In this document: positions 1-5,000 of the stretch, piece by piece
Layout of the letters: each line of letters starts with the position of its first letter
Numbering within the stretch: position 1 is the first letter of the stretch
Assembly: GCA_022801735.1 (NCBI GenBank)
Contig: JAAWSW010000057.1
Span: 1 to 8,342 of the forward strand
Length of the DNA stretch: 8,342 nt
Reading direction: 5' to 3'
From: Bacilli bacterium
GTDB lineage: Bacteria > Bacillota_I > Bacilli_A > RF39 > UBA660
Position numbers and translations under genes: made by a program
The notes under the pieces: model-generated
Database searches by the model: none
What the model was told of the DNA's origin: nothing
What the model saw: only the letters and a program-made list of their open reading frames with translations

Positions 1-157
1 CTGTTACGTTTGTAATAAGTACGTTCCAATTACTTGATACTTTACTTGTTCCTTTTATGTCTAGGTTTGTTTGGAAGGCTGCGTATCCTACTGTCATTAA
101 TAAAAGTATTCCTATTAGGCTTATTATTACTATTTTCTTCTTTTTGTTTCTTCTCAT
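1..157 (-). CDS. Secreted or cell-surface protein, N-terminal fragment (runs off left edge)
   Basis: Only the first 52 codons lie in the window; the gene continues beyond base 1. Translation from the ATG at 157-155 gives a basic start (MRRNKKKK, residues 1-8), a hydrophobic stretch at about 9-27, then GYAAFQTNLDIKGTS and a hydrophilic region with SSNWNVLITNV. This is a typical Gram-positive export signal or membrane anchor. The YAAF-plus-short-beta-strand layout resembles leaders of surface proteins, including SipW-type/TasA-like ones, in uncultured gut Firmicutes. That resemblance is from memory, and the mature domain is not visible. The start is fixed by an AGGTGA ribosome binding site at 168-163, five bases upstream. 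Nearly every codon ends in A (ATA, GTA, ACA, CTA, GGA), more strongly than in the neighbours. The promoter carries a 14-G tract, so expression is probably phase variable. Cleavage might follow VGYA, but a retained anchor is equally possible. Confidence 0.75.
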   Translation of the reverse strand, partial: MRRNKKKKIVIISLIGILLLMTVGYAAFQTNLDIKGTSKVSSNWNVLITNVT

Positions 158-184
158 TTACTTCACCTATCTTACTCTCACCCT

Positions 185-215
185 ATTATACCCCCCCCCC
201 CCCCTACTTTGTCAA
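185..215 (-). promoter_or_regulatory. Sigma-A promoter with a poly-G spacer (putative phase-variable promoter)
   Basis: On the minus strand, TTGACA (215-210) and TATAAT (190-185) are both perfect consensus hexamers. They are separated by 19 bp, of which 14 are an unbroken G run. The optimum spacer for sigma-A is about 17 bp, so the tract as assembled should give a sub-optimal promoter, and loss of two Gs would make it ideal. Transcription would start near 178, giving a leader of about 20 nt that carries the AGGTGA site of the surface-protein gene. The hexamers and spacing are seen directly; phase variation is inferred. Confidence 0.85.
191..204. repeat. Homopolymer tract of 14 C (plus) / 14 G (minus)
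   Basis: Fourteen consecutive cytosines on the plus strand lie in an otherwise strongly AT-rich window where even four Cs in a row are rare. Such tracts slip during replication. This one sits between the -35 and -10 of the leftward promoter, where a length change alters hexamer spacing without touching coding sequence. The assembled length may itself be a consensus of mixed lengths. Confidence 0.95.
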
Positions 216-242
216 TACTTTGGCGACATTTATCAATTATGT

Positions 243-270
243 TTGACATTTGATAAAATTGTGATAGAAT
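243..270 (+). promoter_or_regulatory. Strong extended -10 sigma-A promoter for the 181-aa membrane protein
   Basis: TTGACA at 243-248 is a perfect -35. After a 16-bp spacer comes TAGAAT at 265-270, preceded by TG at 262-263 (extended -10). The predicted start is near 277, leaving a leader of about 24 nt with the ribosome binding site AGGGGG at 285-290, ten bases from the ATG. The promoter points away from the poly-G promoter; the two -35 boxes are 27 bp apart, so the two polymerases could compete for this region. Confidence 0.8.
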
Positions 271-300
271 ATGTTCAGTTTTTTAGGGGGAATTTAATTT

Positions 301-846
301 ATGAAAATTATTATCAATTATGATTTGTTAGAAAGGGCTGCTGAAGCAAAACATAAATTTAGTTTAGTTAAAGAAACAAAGAGAGCAGTAAAATTTTGTG
401 CATTTTTCTATAGTGTTATATGGACGCCTTATTGTGCAATCACTAAAGATCCTATTTCCTTTAGTCATTATTTAAATACTTTACCATTTAATCTTTTATT
501 AAGTACAGGTATGATTACTTTGTTTTATAGTTTTAATACATATTTTAAAGGCGTTAGTGATTTGGCATTTCTTGATTTACATATACTTTCTAAAAAATTG
601 GAGTCTTTAAATATTAATACTAATGGCGACTTATTAATGGATGCATATAAATATAAAACTGAATACGAAATTGATTCTCATAGTAAAATTCCTCTTTTAG
701 TACAAAAGAAATATATAAATATTCCTTCTAATGATGACAAAGAAGTATCACTTTTACAAGAACATGTAATTGGTAGCCATACATATACGCTTTCAAAAGG
801 CAAACCTAGCAAGCAGATGGCGTTTAAACCCGCTTTTAGTCATTAA
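301..846 (+). CDS. Unrecognised 181-aa protein with two predicted membrane segments
   Basis: I do not recognise this family. The protein has a short amphipathic N-terminus (residues 1-28, rich in K/E/R), two hydrophobic segments at about 30-48 and 61-82 separated by a short polar loop, and a hydrophilic tail of about 100 residues. No cysteine pairs, nucleotide-binding loops or catalytic motifs stand out. The C-terminal part (about 150-166, LLQEHVIGSHTYTLSKG) looks compact and could be a small conserved element. The lack of a cleavable signal and the Lys/Arg-rich flanks suggest a membrane protein with a cytoplasmic tail, but topology is inferred. The start is supported by AGGGGG ten bases upstream and by a strong promoter. 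It is a single-gene transcript closed by a hairpin terminator at 854-882, divergent from the phase-variable surface-protein gene; whether the two are functionally linked is unknown. Confidence 0.8.
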   Translation: MKIIINYDLLERAAEAKHKFSLVKETKRAVKFCAFFYSVIWTPYCAITKDPISFSHYLNTLPFNLLLSTGMITLFYSFNTYFKGVSDLAFLDLHILSKKLESLNINTNGDLLMDAYKYKTEYEIDSHSKIPLLVQKKYINIPSNDDKEVSLLQEHVIGSHTYTLSKGKPSKQMAFKPAFSH

Positions 847-853
847 ATCAAAT

Positions 854-891
854 AAAAAAATGATTTTAATAATCATCTTTTTTATTTTTTT
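854..891 (+). terminator. Intrinsic terminator after the 181-aa gene
   Basis: ATGATT (860-865) pairs with AATCAT (871-876) across a TTAAT loop. One A/C mismatch (859/877) is followed by five further A-T pairs (854-858 with 878-882) and a long T-rich run to about 891. The upstream A-run and downstream T-run could make it work in both directions, though no convergent gene is present. Confidence 0.75.
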
Positions 892-906
892 AAATTATAG
901 TATAAT
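878..906 (+). promoter_or_regulatory. Probable thiI promoter
   Basis: TATAAT at 901-906 is a perfect -10 placed about 24 bases before the thiI start. The -35 position 17 bp upstream (878-883) reads TTTTTT, a weak match that overlaps the T-run of the preceding terminator. The predicted start near 912 leaves a short leader carrying GAGGTG at 919-924, five bases before the ATG. Confidence 0.5.
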
Positions 907-929
907 ACATTATGAAATGAGGTGTTTGT

Positions 930-2096
930 ATGGATAAACTTATTTTAATTAAATATGGTGAACTTACAACTAAAAAAGATAATCGTAATTTTTTTATAAA
1001 TACTTTGGAAAAAAATATTAAAAATTTAATTGGTGAAGATATAATAATTAGAAAAGATAGAGTACGTATGTATATTGAATGTGATAATGTGGAAGAAGTT
1101 GCTTTAAAGTTACAAAAAATATTTGGTATATATAGTATAGTTATTTGTCATAAAGTAAATAATAATACTGAGGAAATTTTAGGTAAAGCACTTGAAATTA
1201 TGGATAGTACTAAAAAAACGTTTAAAGTTGTTACTAATCGTGCGGATAAAAATTTCCCTACTCCTTCTATGGAATTTAGTAGAATAATGGGTGGACTGAT
1301 TTTAAAAAACAGTGATTTTAAAGTTGATGTCCATAATCCTGATATTACTCTTACTATTGAGATAAGAAATAATGGAACTTTTATATATACTAATGAATTA
1401 AAAGGTGCGGGTGGTTATCCTGTTGGAATACAAGGTACTGGACTTTTAATGCTTAGTGGAGGAATTGACAGCCCAGTTGCTGGATACTTAACATTAAAAA
1501 GAGGTGTGAATGTGGAATGTTTGTATTTTGATTCACCACCACACACTAGTATAGAGGCTAAAAATAAAGTTTTAAAACTTGCTTCTATTTTAAATTCATA
1601 TTCAGGGCATGTTAAAGTTCATATAGTGCCTTTTACAGAAATCCAAGAAGAGATTTTTAAAAAATGCCCTGACACTTATATGATAACCATTATGAGAAGA
1701 ATGATGTATCGAATTGCTGAGAAATATTCAGAAAAAATTGGGGCTAAAATAATTGTTAATGGTGAAAGTATTGGTCAGGTTGCGAGTCAAACTTTAAGTA
1801 GTATTGAGTGTATTAATAATGTAACTAATAAACCTATTATAAGACCAGTTGCATGTCTTGATAAATTAGAAATTATTAATATTGCTGAAAAAATTGGAAC
1901 TTATGAAACTAGTATTTTACCTTTTGAGGATTGCTGTACTATTTTTGTTCCAAAACATCCAGTTATTAATCCTAAACTTGATTTATGTATAGATTATGAG
2001 AAAGTTTTAGATTATGATGAATTAATCGATAGATGTATTAATAATATAGAAATTATTAGTAATTTTGAAGAAAATAAATTTGAAGATTTACTTTAG
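930..2096 (+). CDS. thiI: tRNA 4-thiouridine synthase / thiazole sulfur-transfer protein ThiI
   Basis: ThiI adenylates uridine 8 of tRNA and replaces its oxygen with sulfur; in many bacteria it also feeds sulfur into thiamine-thiazole synthesis. This 388-aa protein shows the family order: an N-terminal ferredoxin-like region (about 1-60), a THUMP tRNA-binding domain (about 60-165), and an ATP-pyrophosphatase domain with the PP-loop LSGGIDSPVA at 175-184. NGESIGQVASQT at 278-289 and FEDCCTIFVP at 332-341 are also typical of the family. There is no C-terminal rhodanese domain, as in Bacillus-type ThiI (about 400 aa), so persulfide sulfur must come directly from a cysteine desulfurase. Such a desulfurase gene often lies next to thiI in Firmicutes but is absent within this window. 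The start is set by GAGGTG at 919-924. No clear terminator separates it from the spore-protein gene downstream. Confidence 0.96.
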   Translation: MDKLILIKYGELTTKKDNRNFFINTLEKNIKNLIGEDIIIRKDRVRMYIECDNVEEVALKLQKIFGIYSIVICHKVNNNTEEILGKALEIMDSTKKTFKVVTNRADKNFPTPSMEFSRIMGGLILKNSDFKVDVHNPDITLTIEIRNNGTFIYTNELKGAGGYPVGIQGTGLLMLSGGIDSPVAGYLTLKRGVNVECLYFDSPPHTSIEAKNKVLKLASILNSYSGHVKVHIVPFTEIQEEIFKKCPDTYMITIMRRMMYRIAEKYSEKIGAKIIVNGESIGQVASQTLSSIECINNVTNKPIIRPVACLDKLEIINIAEKIGTYETSILPFEDCCTIFVPKHPVINPKLDLCIDYEKVLDYDELIDRCINNIEIISNFEENKFEDLL

Positions 2097-2118
2097 TAAA
2101 AATTACCATAAAAAAAAA

Positions 2119-2148
2119 TGTATTTTATCGCCAAATGTACACAAGATA
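2119..2148 (+). promoter_or_regulatory. Candidate forespore (sigma-G-like) promoter for the spore protein gene
   Basis: Spore DNA-binding proteins are normally transcribed by sigma-G, whose elements resemble GYATA (-35) and CATnnTA (-10). Here GTATT (2120-2124) and CAAGATA (2142-2148) fall at suitable spacing (17 bp between) and would start transcription just before the AGGAGGTGA site. Each box has a mismatch, so this is tentative. Confidence 0.3.
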
Positions 2149-2158
2149 AAAATGTACA
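2133..2158 (+). repeat. Direct repeat of AAATGTACA upstream of the spore protein gene
   Basis: AAATGTACA occurs at 2133-2141 and again at 2150-2158, 17 bp apart, each copy containing the palindrome TGTACA. The second copy abuts the ribosome binding site. It could be a regulator-binding pair or an old duplication; no function is shown. Confidence 0.5.
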
Positions 2159-2166
2159 GGAGGTGA
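2158..2166 (+). promoter_or_regulatory. Strong ribosome binding site that fixes the spore protein start
   Basis: AGGAGGTGA is a near-perfect anti-16S sequence and lies five bases before the ATG at 2172. It excludes the in-frame ATG at 2118, which would add 18 residues not typical of the family and has no ribosome binding site. Confidence 0.9.
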
Positions 2167-2171
2167 AATGT

Positions 2172-2372
2172 ATGACAAGTAATAATAAAATCGTTGTTCC
2201 AGGAGCTAAACAAGCTATCGAACAAATGAAATATGAAATAGCTAACGAATTAGGCGTTAATATGGGTCCAGATGCTACTAGTAGAGCAAACGGTTCTGTA
2301 GGTGGAGAAATTACTAAAAGACTTGTACAAATGGGTCAACAACAATTAAGTGGTACTAAATATTCTAAATAA
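2172..2372 (+). CDS. Alpha/beta-type small acid-soluble spore protein
   Basis: This is a 66-aa DNA-binding protein of the family that coats chromosomal DNA in the dormant forespore, holds it in an A-like form, and protects it from UV and heat; it is degraded to amino acids on germination. The family signatures are all present: MKYEIANELGV (19-29) holds the cleavage region for the germination protease GPR, and GPDATSRANGSVGGEITKRLV (32-52) is the conserved C-terminal DNA-binding helix region. The length matches the usual 60-75 aa. The family normally has several paralogues per genome, so a specific gene symbol is not assigned. It lies 75 bp after thiI with its own strong ribosome binding site and possibly a forespore promoter, and ends before a bidirectional terminator. 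It is the best evidence that the organism forms endospores. Confidence 0.96.
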   Translation: MTSNNKIVVPGAKQAIEQMKYEIANELGVNMGPDATSRANGSVGGEITKRLVQMGQQQLSGTKYSK

Positions 2373-2407
2373 TTAGAATACTAGTTCTATATTAATTTTA
2401 TACATTT

Positions 2408-2439
2408 AAAAATGCTAACGACTGTGTTAGCATTTTTTT
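2408..2439. terminator. Bidirectional intrinsic terminator between convergent genes
   Basis: AATGCTAAC (2411-2419) and GTTAGCATT (2426-2434) form a nine-base-pair stem with a six-base loop, extended by three A-T pairs. On the plus strand seven Ts follow (2433-2439), ending the spore-protein transcript. On the minus strand five Ts follow the stem, ending the murI-membrane protein transcript, whose last stop codon (2440-2438) abuts the hairpin. Confidence 0.92.
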
Positions 2440-2650
2440 ATTCATCTTCTTCCATATCTATTATTACAGGTCCTACTTGTTTTTCTTTGGTTTTATTTTT
2501 AGGTTTTAATTTTTTAGTAATTTTTCTATATATATAATATATTAATCCAATAATTACAACAAAGATAAAACCGTAAAAAAATACGAATAATACTCCTATT
2601 GTAATCATAATTCCTAATATTAAAAATATTATTTGTTTTAGTTTATCCAT
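2438..2650 (-). CDS. Small membrane protein of unknown function downstream of murI
   Basis: This 70-aa protein is mostly membrane: residues about 6-41 are almost continuously hydrophobic, long enough for two segments with a tight turn near the YGF at 26-28, or for one long helix. A strongly basic stretch follows (about 42-57, KITKKLKPKNKTKEK), then a short conserved-looking tail, VGPVIIDMEEDE. Two segments with a cytoplasmic basic tail is the most likely topology, by the positive-inside rule. The start is backed by AAAGGAG (2662-2656), five bases upstream. It follows murI by 16 bp with the ribosome binding site in the gap, so the two are almost certainly co-transcribed. I do not recognise the family; a role at the cell envelope is only suggested by its neighbour. 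Confidence 0.8.
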   Translation of the reverse strand: MDKLKQIIFLILGIMITIGVLFVFFYGFIFVVIIGLIYYIYRKITKKLKPKNKTKEKQVGPVIIDMEEDE

Positions 2651-2666
2651 TTTTTCTCCTTTGTTA

Positions 2667-3386
2667 TTATACTATTTTTTCTTTTATATTATATTTTATA
2701 TCTAACATGCTAGATATATTGTTTGTTAGTTCATCAGAAAGTAATGAAAAATATAAAGTGACTTTTTGTTTTCCTTCGTTTGTTATATTGATGTATTTAG
2801 AAACGCAATAACCCATATCTATTAAATTAGCACTGCTATATTTAGAAATTACTTCTTTTAAAATGGGATAATGGGTACAACCTAAAATAATATTTTTGCA
2901 ACCTCTAAGTTCTTCTAAATATTCTATAACAGCATTATCACATTCTTTGGTATAAATCTTTCTTTCCTCTATTAGTGGTACAAATAATGGACATGATACT
3001 GATTTTTGGGTTACTTCGTTAAAAAAGCCACTTTTTATTGTCATTGGAGTTGCAAATACACCTATTTTTTCTAAGTTCTCTTCTCTTATATATTTTAATG
3101 TAGGTGTTAGAACGTCAATGATTGGAACTTCATATCTGTCTTTTAGTTGTTTATATAAATTGGAACTAATGGTTCCACAGGCTATAACAATGATATCTAC
3201 TTTTTCTTTTAATAAAAAGTTAATTATTTTGTCAGATCTTTCTTCTAGTTCGTTTATACATTTGGTTCCATATGGTAAATTTAATGTGTCACCAAAGTAA
3301 ATATATTCATTGTTAGGATAGTTTTTTATTAATTGTTTTAAAACGGTAAGTCCGCCAATGCCTGAATCAAATACGCCTATTTTCAT
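2667..3386 (-). CDS. murI: Glutamate racemase MurI (short, with altered first active-site triad)
   Basis: MurI interconverts L- and D-glutamate in the cytoplasm, supplying D-Glu for peptidoglycan stem peptides. Motifs appear in family order: FDSGIGG (6-12, the Asp-Ser pair), LPYGT (37-41), ACGTISS (69-75) with the first catalytic cysteine C70, ATPMTIKSGFF (112-122), and GCTHYPIL (169-176) with the second catalytic cysteine C170 and its Thr-His partners. Two points are unusual. The conserved Asn that follows the first cysteine (usually ACNTAS) is Gly71 here, and at 239 aa the protein is some 25-30 residues shorter than typical MurI (about 265), mainly at the C-terminus. Both cysteines remain, so activity is still expected. 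The start has AAAGGAGGC at 3400-3392. It heads a two-gene unit with the small membrane protein, separated from serS by a terminator. Confidence 0.93.
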   Translation of the reverse strand: MKIGVFDSGIGGLTVLKQLIKNYPNNEYIYFGDTLNLPYGTKCINELEERSDKIINFLLKEKVDIIVIACGTISSNLYKQLKDRYEVPIIDVLTPTLKYIREENLEKIGVFATPMTIKSGFFNEVTQKSVSCPLFVPLIEERKIYTKECDNAVIEYLEELRGCKNIILGCTHYPILKEVISKYSSANLIDMGYCVSKYINITNEGKQKVTLYFSLLSDELTNNISSMLDIKYNIKEKIV

Positions 3387-3427
3387 AATATGCCTCCTTT
3401 ATACATTGTACACTATTTTGTTAAAAT

Positions 3428-3456
3428 ATTATATAAATTTAACGTAATTTTAATAA
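3428..3456 (-). promoter_or_regulatory. Possible murI promoter
   Basis: On the minus strand TATAAT (3433-3428) is a perfect -10, with a start expected near 3421 and a leader of about 35 nt. The -35 position 17 bp upstream reads TTATTA (3456-3451), a poor match lying in the T-run of the serS terminator. Confidence 0.4.
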
Positions 3457-3457
3457 T

Positions 3458-3487
3458 AAAAAACAGTCTGACTTACAAACTGTTTTT
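3458..3487 (-). terminator. Intrinsic terminator after serS
   Basis: AAAAACAGT (3487-3479 read on the minus strand) pairs with ACTGTTTTT (3467-3459) across an 11-base loop, followed on the minus strand by T-rich sequence. It lies just past the serS stop codon and separates that transcript from murI. Confidence 0.8.
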
Positions 3488-3492
3488 ATTTT

Positions 3493-4779
3493 TTATTTTT
3501 TTGGTTTAATTACTTCTATTCCTCCCATGTATGGTCTTAAGGCTTCTGGTATATTAATACTTCCATCTTCATTATAGTTATTTTCTAAGAACCCGATAAG
3601 TCCTCTTGGAGTGGCTAAAACGGTATTATTAAGTGTAGTTACATATTCATTACCTTTTTGTGTTTTCATTCTAATACCAAGTCTTCTAGCCTGTGCATCT
3701 CCTAAGATTGAACATGAACCAACTTCAAAGTATTTTTTTTGTCTTGGGCTCCAAGCCTCAACATCACATGATTTTACTTTTAAATCTGCTAAATCTCCAC
3801 TGCAACATTCTAATGTTCTAACTGGAACATCTAAACTTCTAAAGAATTCTACAGTATACTGCCACATTTTGTTATACCAGTCCATGCCTTCTTCTTTTTT
3901 ACACAGTACTATCATTTCTTGTTTTTCAAATTGATGTACTCTATAAAGTCCTCTTTCTTCTATCCCATGGGCTCCTACTTCTTTTCTAAAACATGGTGAA
4001 TATGAAGTCATAGCGATTGGTAGTTCTTCTTCTTTAATAATTTGATCTTTAAATTTTCCTATCATTGAATGTTCACTAGTACCTATTAGGTATAAATCTT
4101 CACCTTCGATTTTATACATCATAGCGTCCATTTCTTCAAAACTCATTACACCTGTTACTACATCACTTCTAATCATGAATGGTGGAATTGCATAAGTAAA
4201 TCCTTTATTTATCATAAAGTCTCTAGCATAACTAAGCATTGCGGAATGAAGTCTTGCGATATCTCCTATTAGATAGTAAAAACCATTACCGCTTGTTCTT
4301 CCTGCGCTTTCTTTATCTAATCCGCTTAGTCTTTCACATATATCAGCATGATATGGTATTTCATAATCTGGAACAACAGGGTCCCCATATTTTTCGTTTT
4401 CAACGTTTTCATTATCATCTTTTCCAACTGGAACTGAATCATCCATGATGTTTGGAATCACCATCATTCTTTCTTTAATTTCTTTATTTAATTTTTCTTC
4501 TTCTTGTTCTAAACTTTCGATTTCTTTATTGTATTTTACTATTTCTTGTTTTATAGTTTCTGCCTCTTCTTTTTTCCCTTCACGCATTAATGAACCTATT
4601 AATGCACTTTTTTCATTTTTTAGGGCTCTTAGATTATCGCCTTTTCCTTTTGCATCTCTATATTTTATATCTAAATCATATACTTCATCTACTAATGGTA
4701 ATTTTTTATCTTGAAATTTCTTTTTGATATTTTCTTTTACTAATTCTTTATTTTCTCTTATTAATTTTATATCTATCAT
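3493..4779 (-). CDS. serS: Seryl-tRNA synthetase (divergent motif 3)
   Basis: SerRS charges tRNA-Ser with serine. At 428 aa it has the normal length. The N-terminal long coiled-coil arm that grips the tRNA-Ser variable arm spans about 1-105 (with helical K/E-rich repeats at about 40-105). The class II catalytic core follows, with TSEH at 234-237 (usually TAE), motif 2 CFRKEVGAHG (263-272) leading to RVHQFEK (280-286), FEVGSCS at 351-357, and motif 3 LNNTVLATPRGLIGFLEN (383-400), ending LRPYMGG. Motif 3 of most bacterial SerRS reads near NGSGLAVGRT; the NNTVLATPR form here suggests a different SerRS subtype, although the ATP-binding arginine (R392) is present. The start has AGAGGG at 4793-4788, and its ATG overlaps the upstream stop as ATGA, implying translational coupling. 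Expression is governed by the serine T-box upstream. Confidence 0.96.
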   Translation of the reverse strand: MIDIKLIRENKELVKENIKKKFQDKKLPLVDEVYDLDIKYRDAKGKGDNLRALKNEKSALIGSLMREGKKEEAETIKQEIVKYNKEIESLEQEEEKLNKEIKERMMVIPNIMDDSVPVGKDDNENVENEKYGDPVVPDYEIPYHADICERLSGLDKESAGRTSGNGFYYLIGDIARLHSAMLSYARDFMINKGFTYAIPPFMIRSDVVTGVMSFEEMDAMMYKIEGEDLYLIGTSEHSMIGKFKDQIIKEEELPIAMTSYSPCFRKEVGAHGIEERGLYRVHQFEKQEMIVLCKKEEGMDWYNKMWQYTVEFFRSLDVPVRTLECCSGDLADLKVKSCDVEAWSPRQKKYFEVGSCSILGDAQARRLGIRMKTQKGNEYVTTLNNTVLATPRGLIGFLENNYNEDGSINIPEALRPYMGGIEVIKPKK

Positions 4780-4985
4780 CTTGTTTTCCCTCTTTCTAAA
4801 TTTGCTGTTTTAGCTAACTCAATATTTACTCTACATTCAAGTATTTTTTGTTTTAAGTCTTTTATTTTTTGGTCATATTCGTTTATTTTTTCTGAATCTT
4901 TTTCTTGTACTTTTAAAACTATATTATTTTTTATTTGTTCTGACAGTTTTTCCTCTTCTTCTTTTAATCTTAATAATTCATCCAT
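4776..4985 (-). CDS. Small predicted coiled-coil protein, co-translated with serS
   Basis: This 69-aa protein is almost wholly charged helix: E/K-rich residues 1-52 carry repeating Leu/Ile positions (LLRLKEEEEKLSEQI, then INEYDQKIKDLKQKILE), as in an antiparallel or dimeric coiled coil; one Cys (C51) is present. No family is recognised. It is the first gene of the T-box-controlled transcript, with AAGGAGAG at 4999-4992 about six bases before the ATG, and its TGA stop overlaps the serS start by four bases. That arrangement suggests it is made in equal amounts with SerRS. Its composition resembles the tRNA-binding arm of SerRS, so a partner or accessory role in tRNA-Ser charging is an attractive guess, but a leader-type coupling ORF with no function of its own product cannot be excluded. 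Confidence 0.8.
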   Translation of the reverse strand: MDELLRLKEEEEKLSEQIKNNIVLKVQEKDSEKINEYDQKIKDLKQKILECRVNIELAKTANLERGKTR

Positions 4986-5000
4986 GTTGTTCTCTCCTTA

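Noticed and set aside
191..204. Poly-C tract as an assembly artefact
   Set aside because: Its exact length may be uncertain, but its position between two perfect consensus hexamers argues for a real, functional tract; read-level checking is listed with the finding.
34..323. Plus-strand reading frames through the poly-C region (hydrophobic, with a poly-Pro run)
   Set aside because: They run antisense to a clear signal peptide and over two promoters, have no ribosome binding site, and owe their hydrophobicity to being complementary to an A-rich coding strand.
2118..2171. Longer N-terminus for the spore protein from the ATG at 2118
   Set aside because: No ribosome binding site precedes it, the extra 18 residues are not typical of the family, and AGGAGGTGA sits exactly before the ATG at 2172.
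3118..3300. Plus-strand frames inside murI, serS, CDF and polA (for example 3611-3934, 4445-4714, 5782-6147, 7190-7378)
   Set aside because: They are antisense shadows of well-supported genes, lack ribosome binding sites and show no family features.
3405..3410. TACAAT on the minus strand as the murI -10
   Set aside because: Transcription would start near 3398, inside the murI ribosome binding site, and there is no -35 at the right distance.
4776..4779. TGA read as tryptophan (mycoplasma-type code) joining the coiled-coil protein to other sequence
   Set aside because: Tryptophan is TGG in the genes, no in-frame TGA is needed anywhere, and the ATGA overlap is a standard coupling arrangement.
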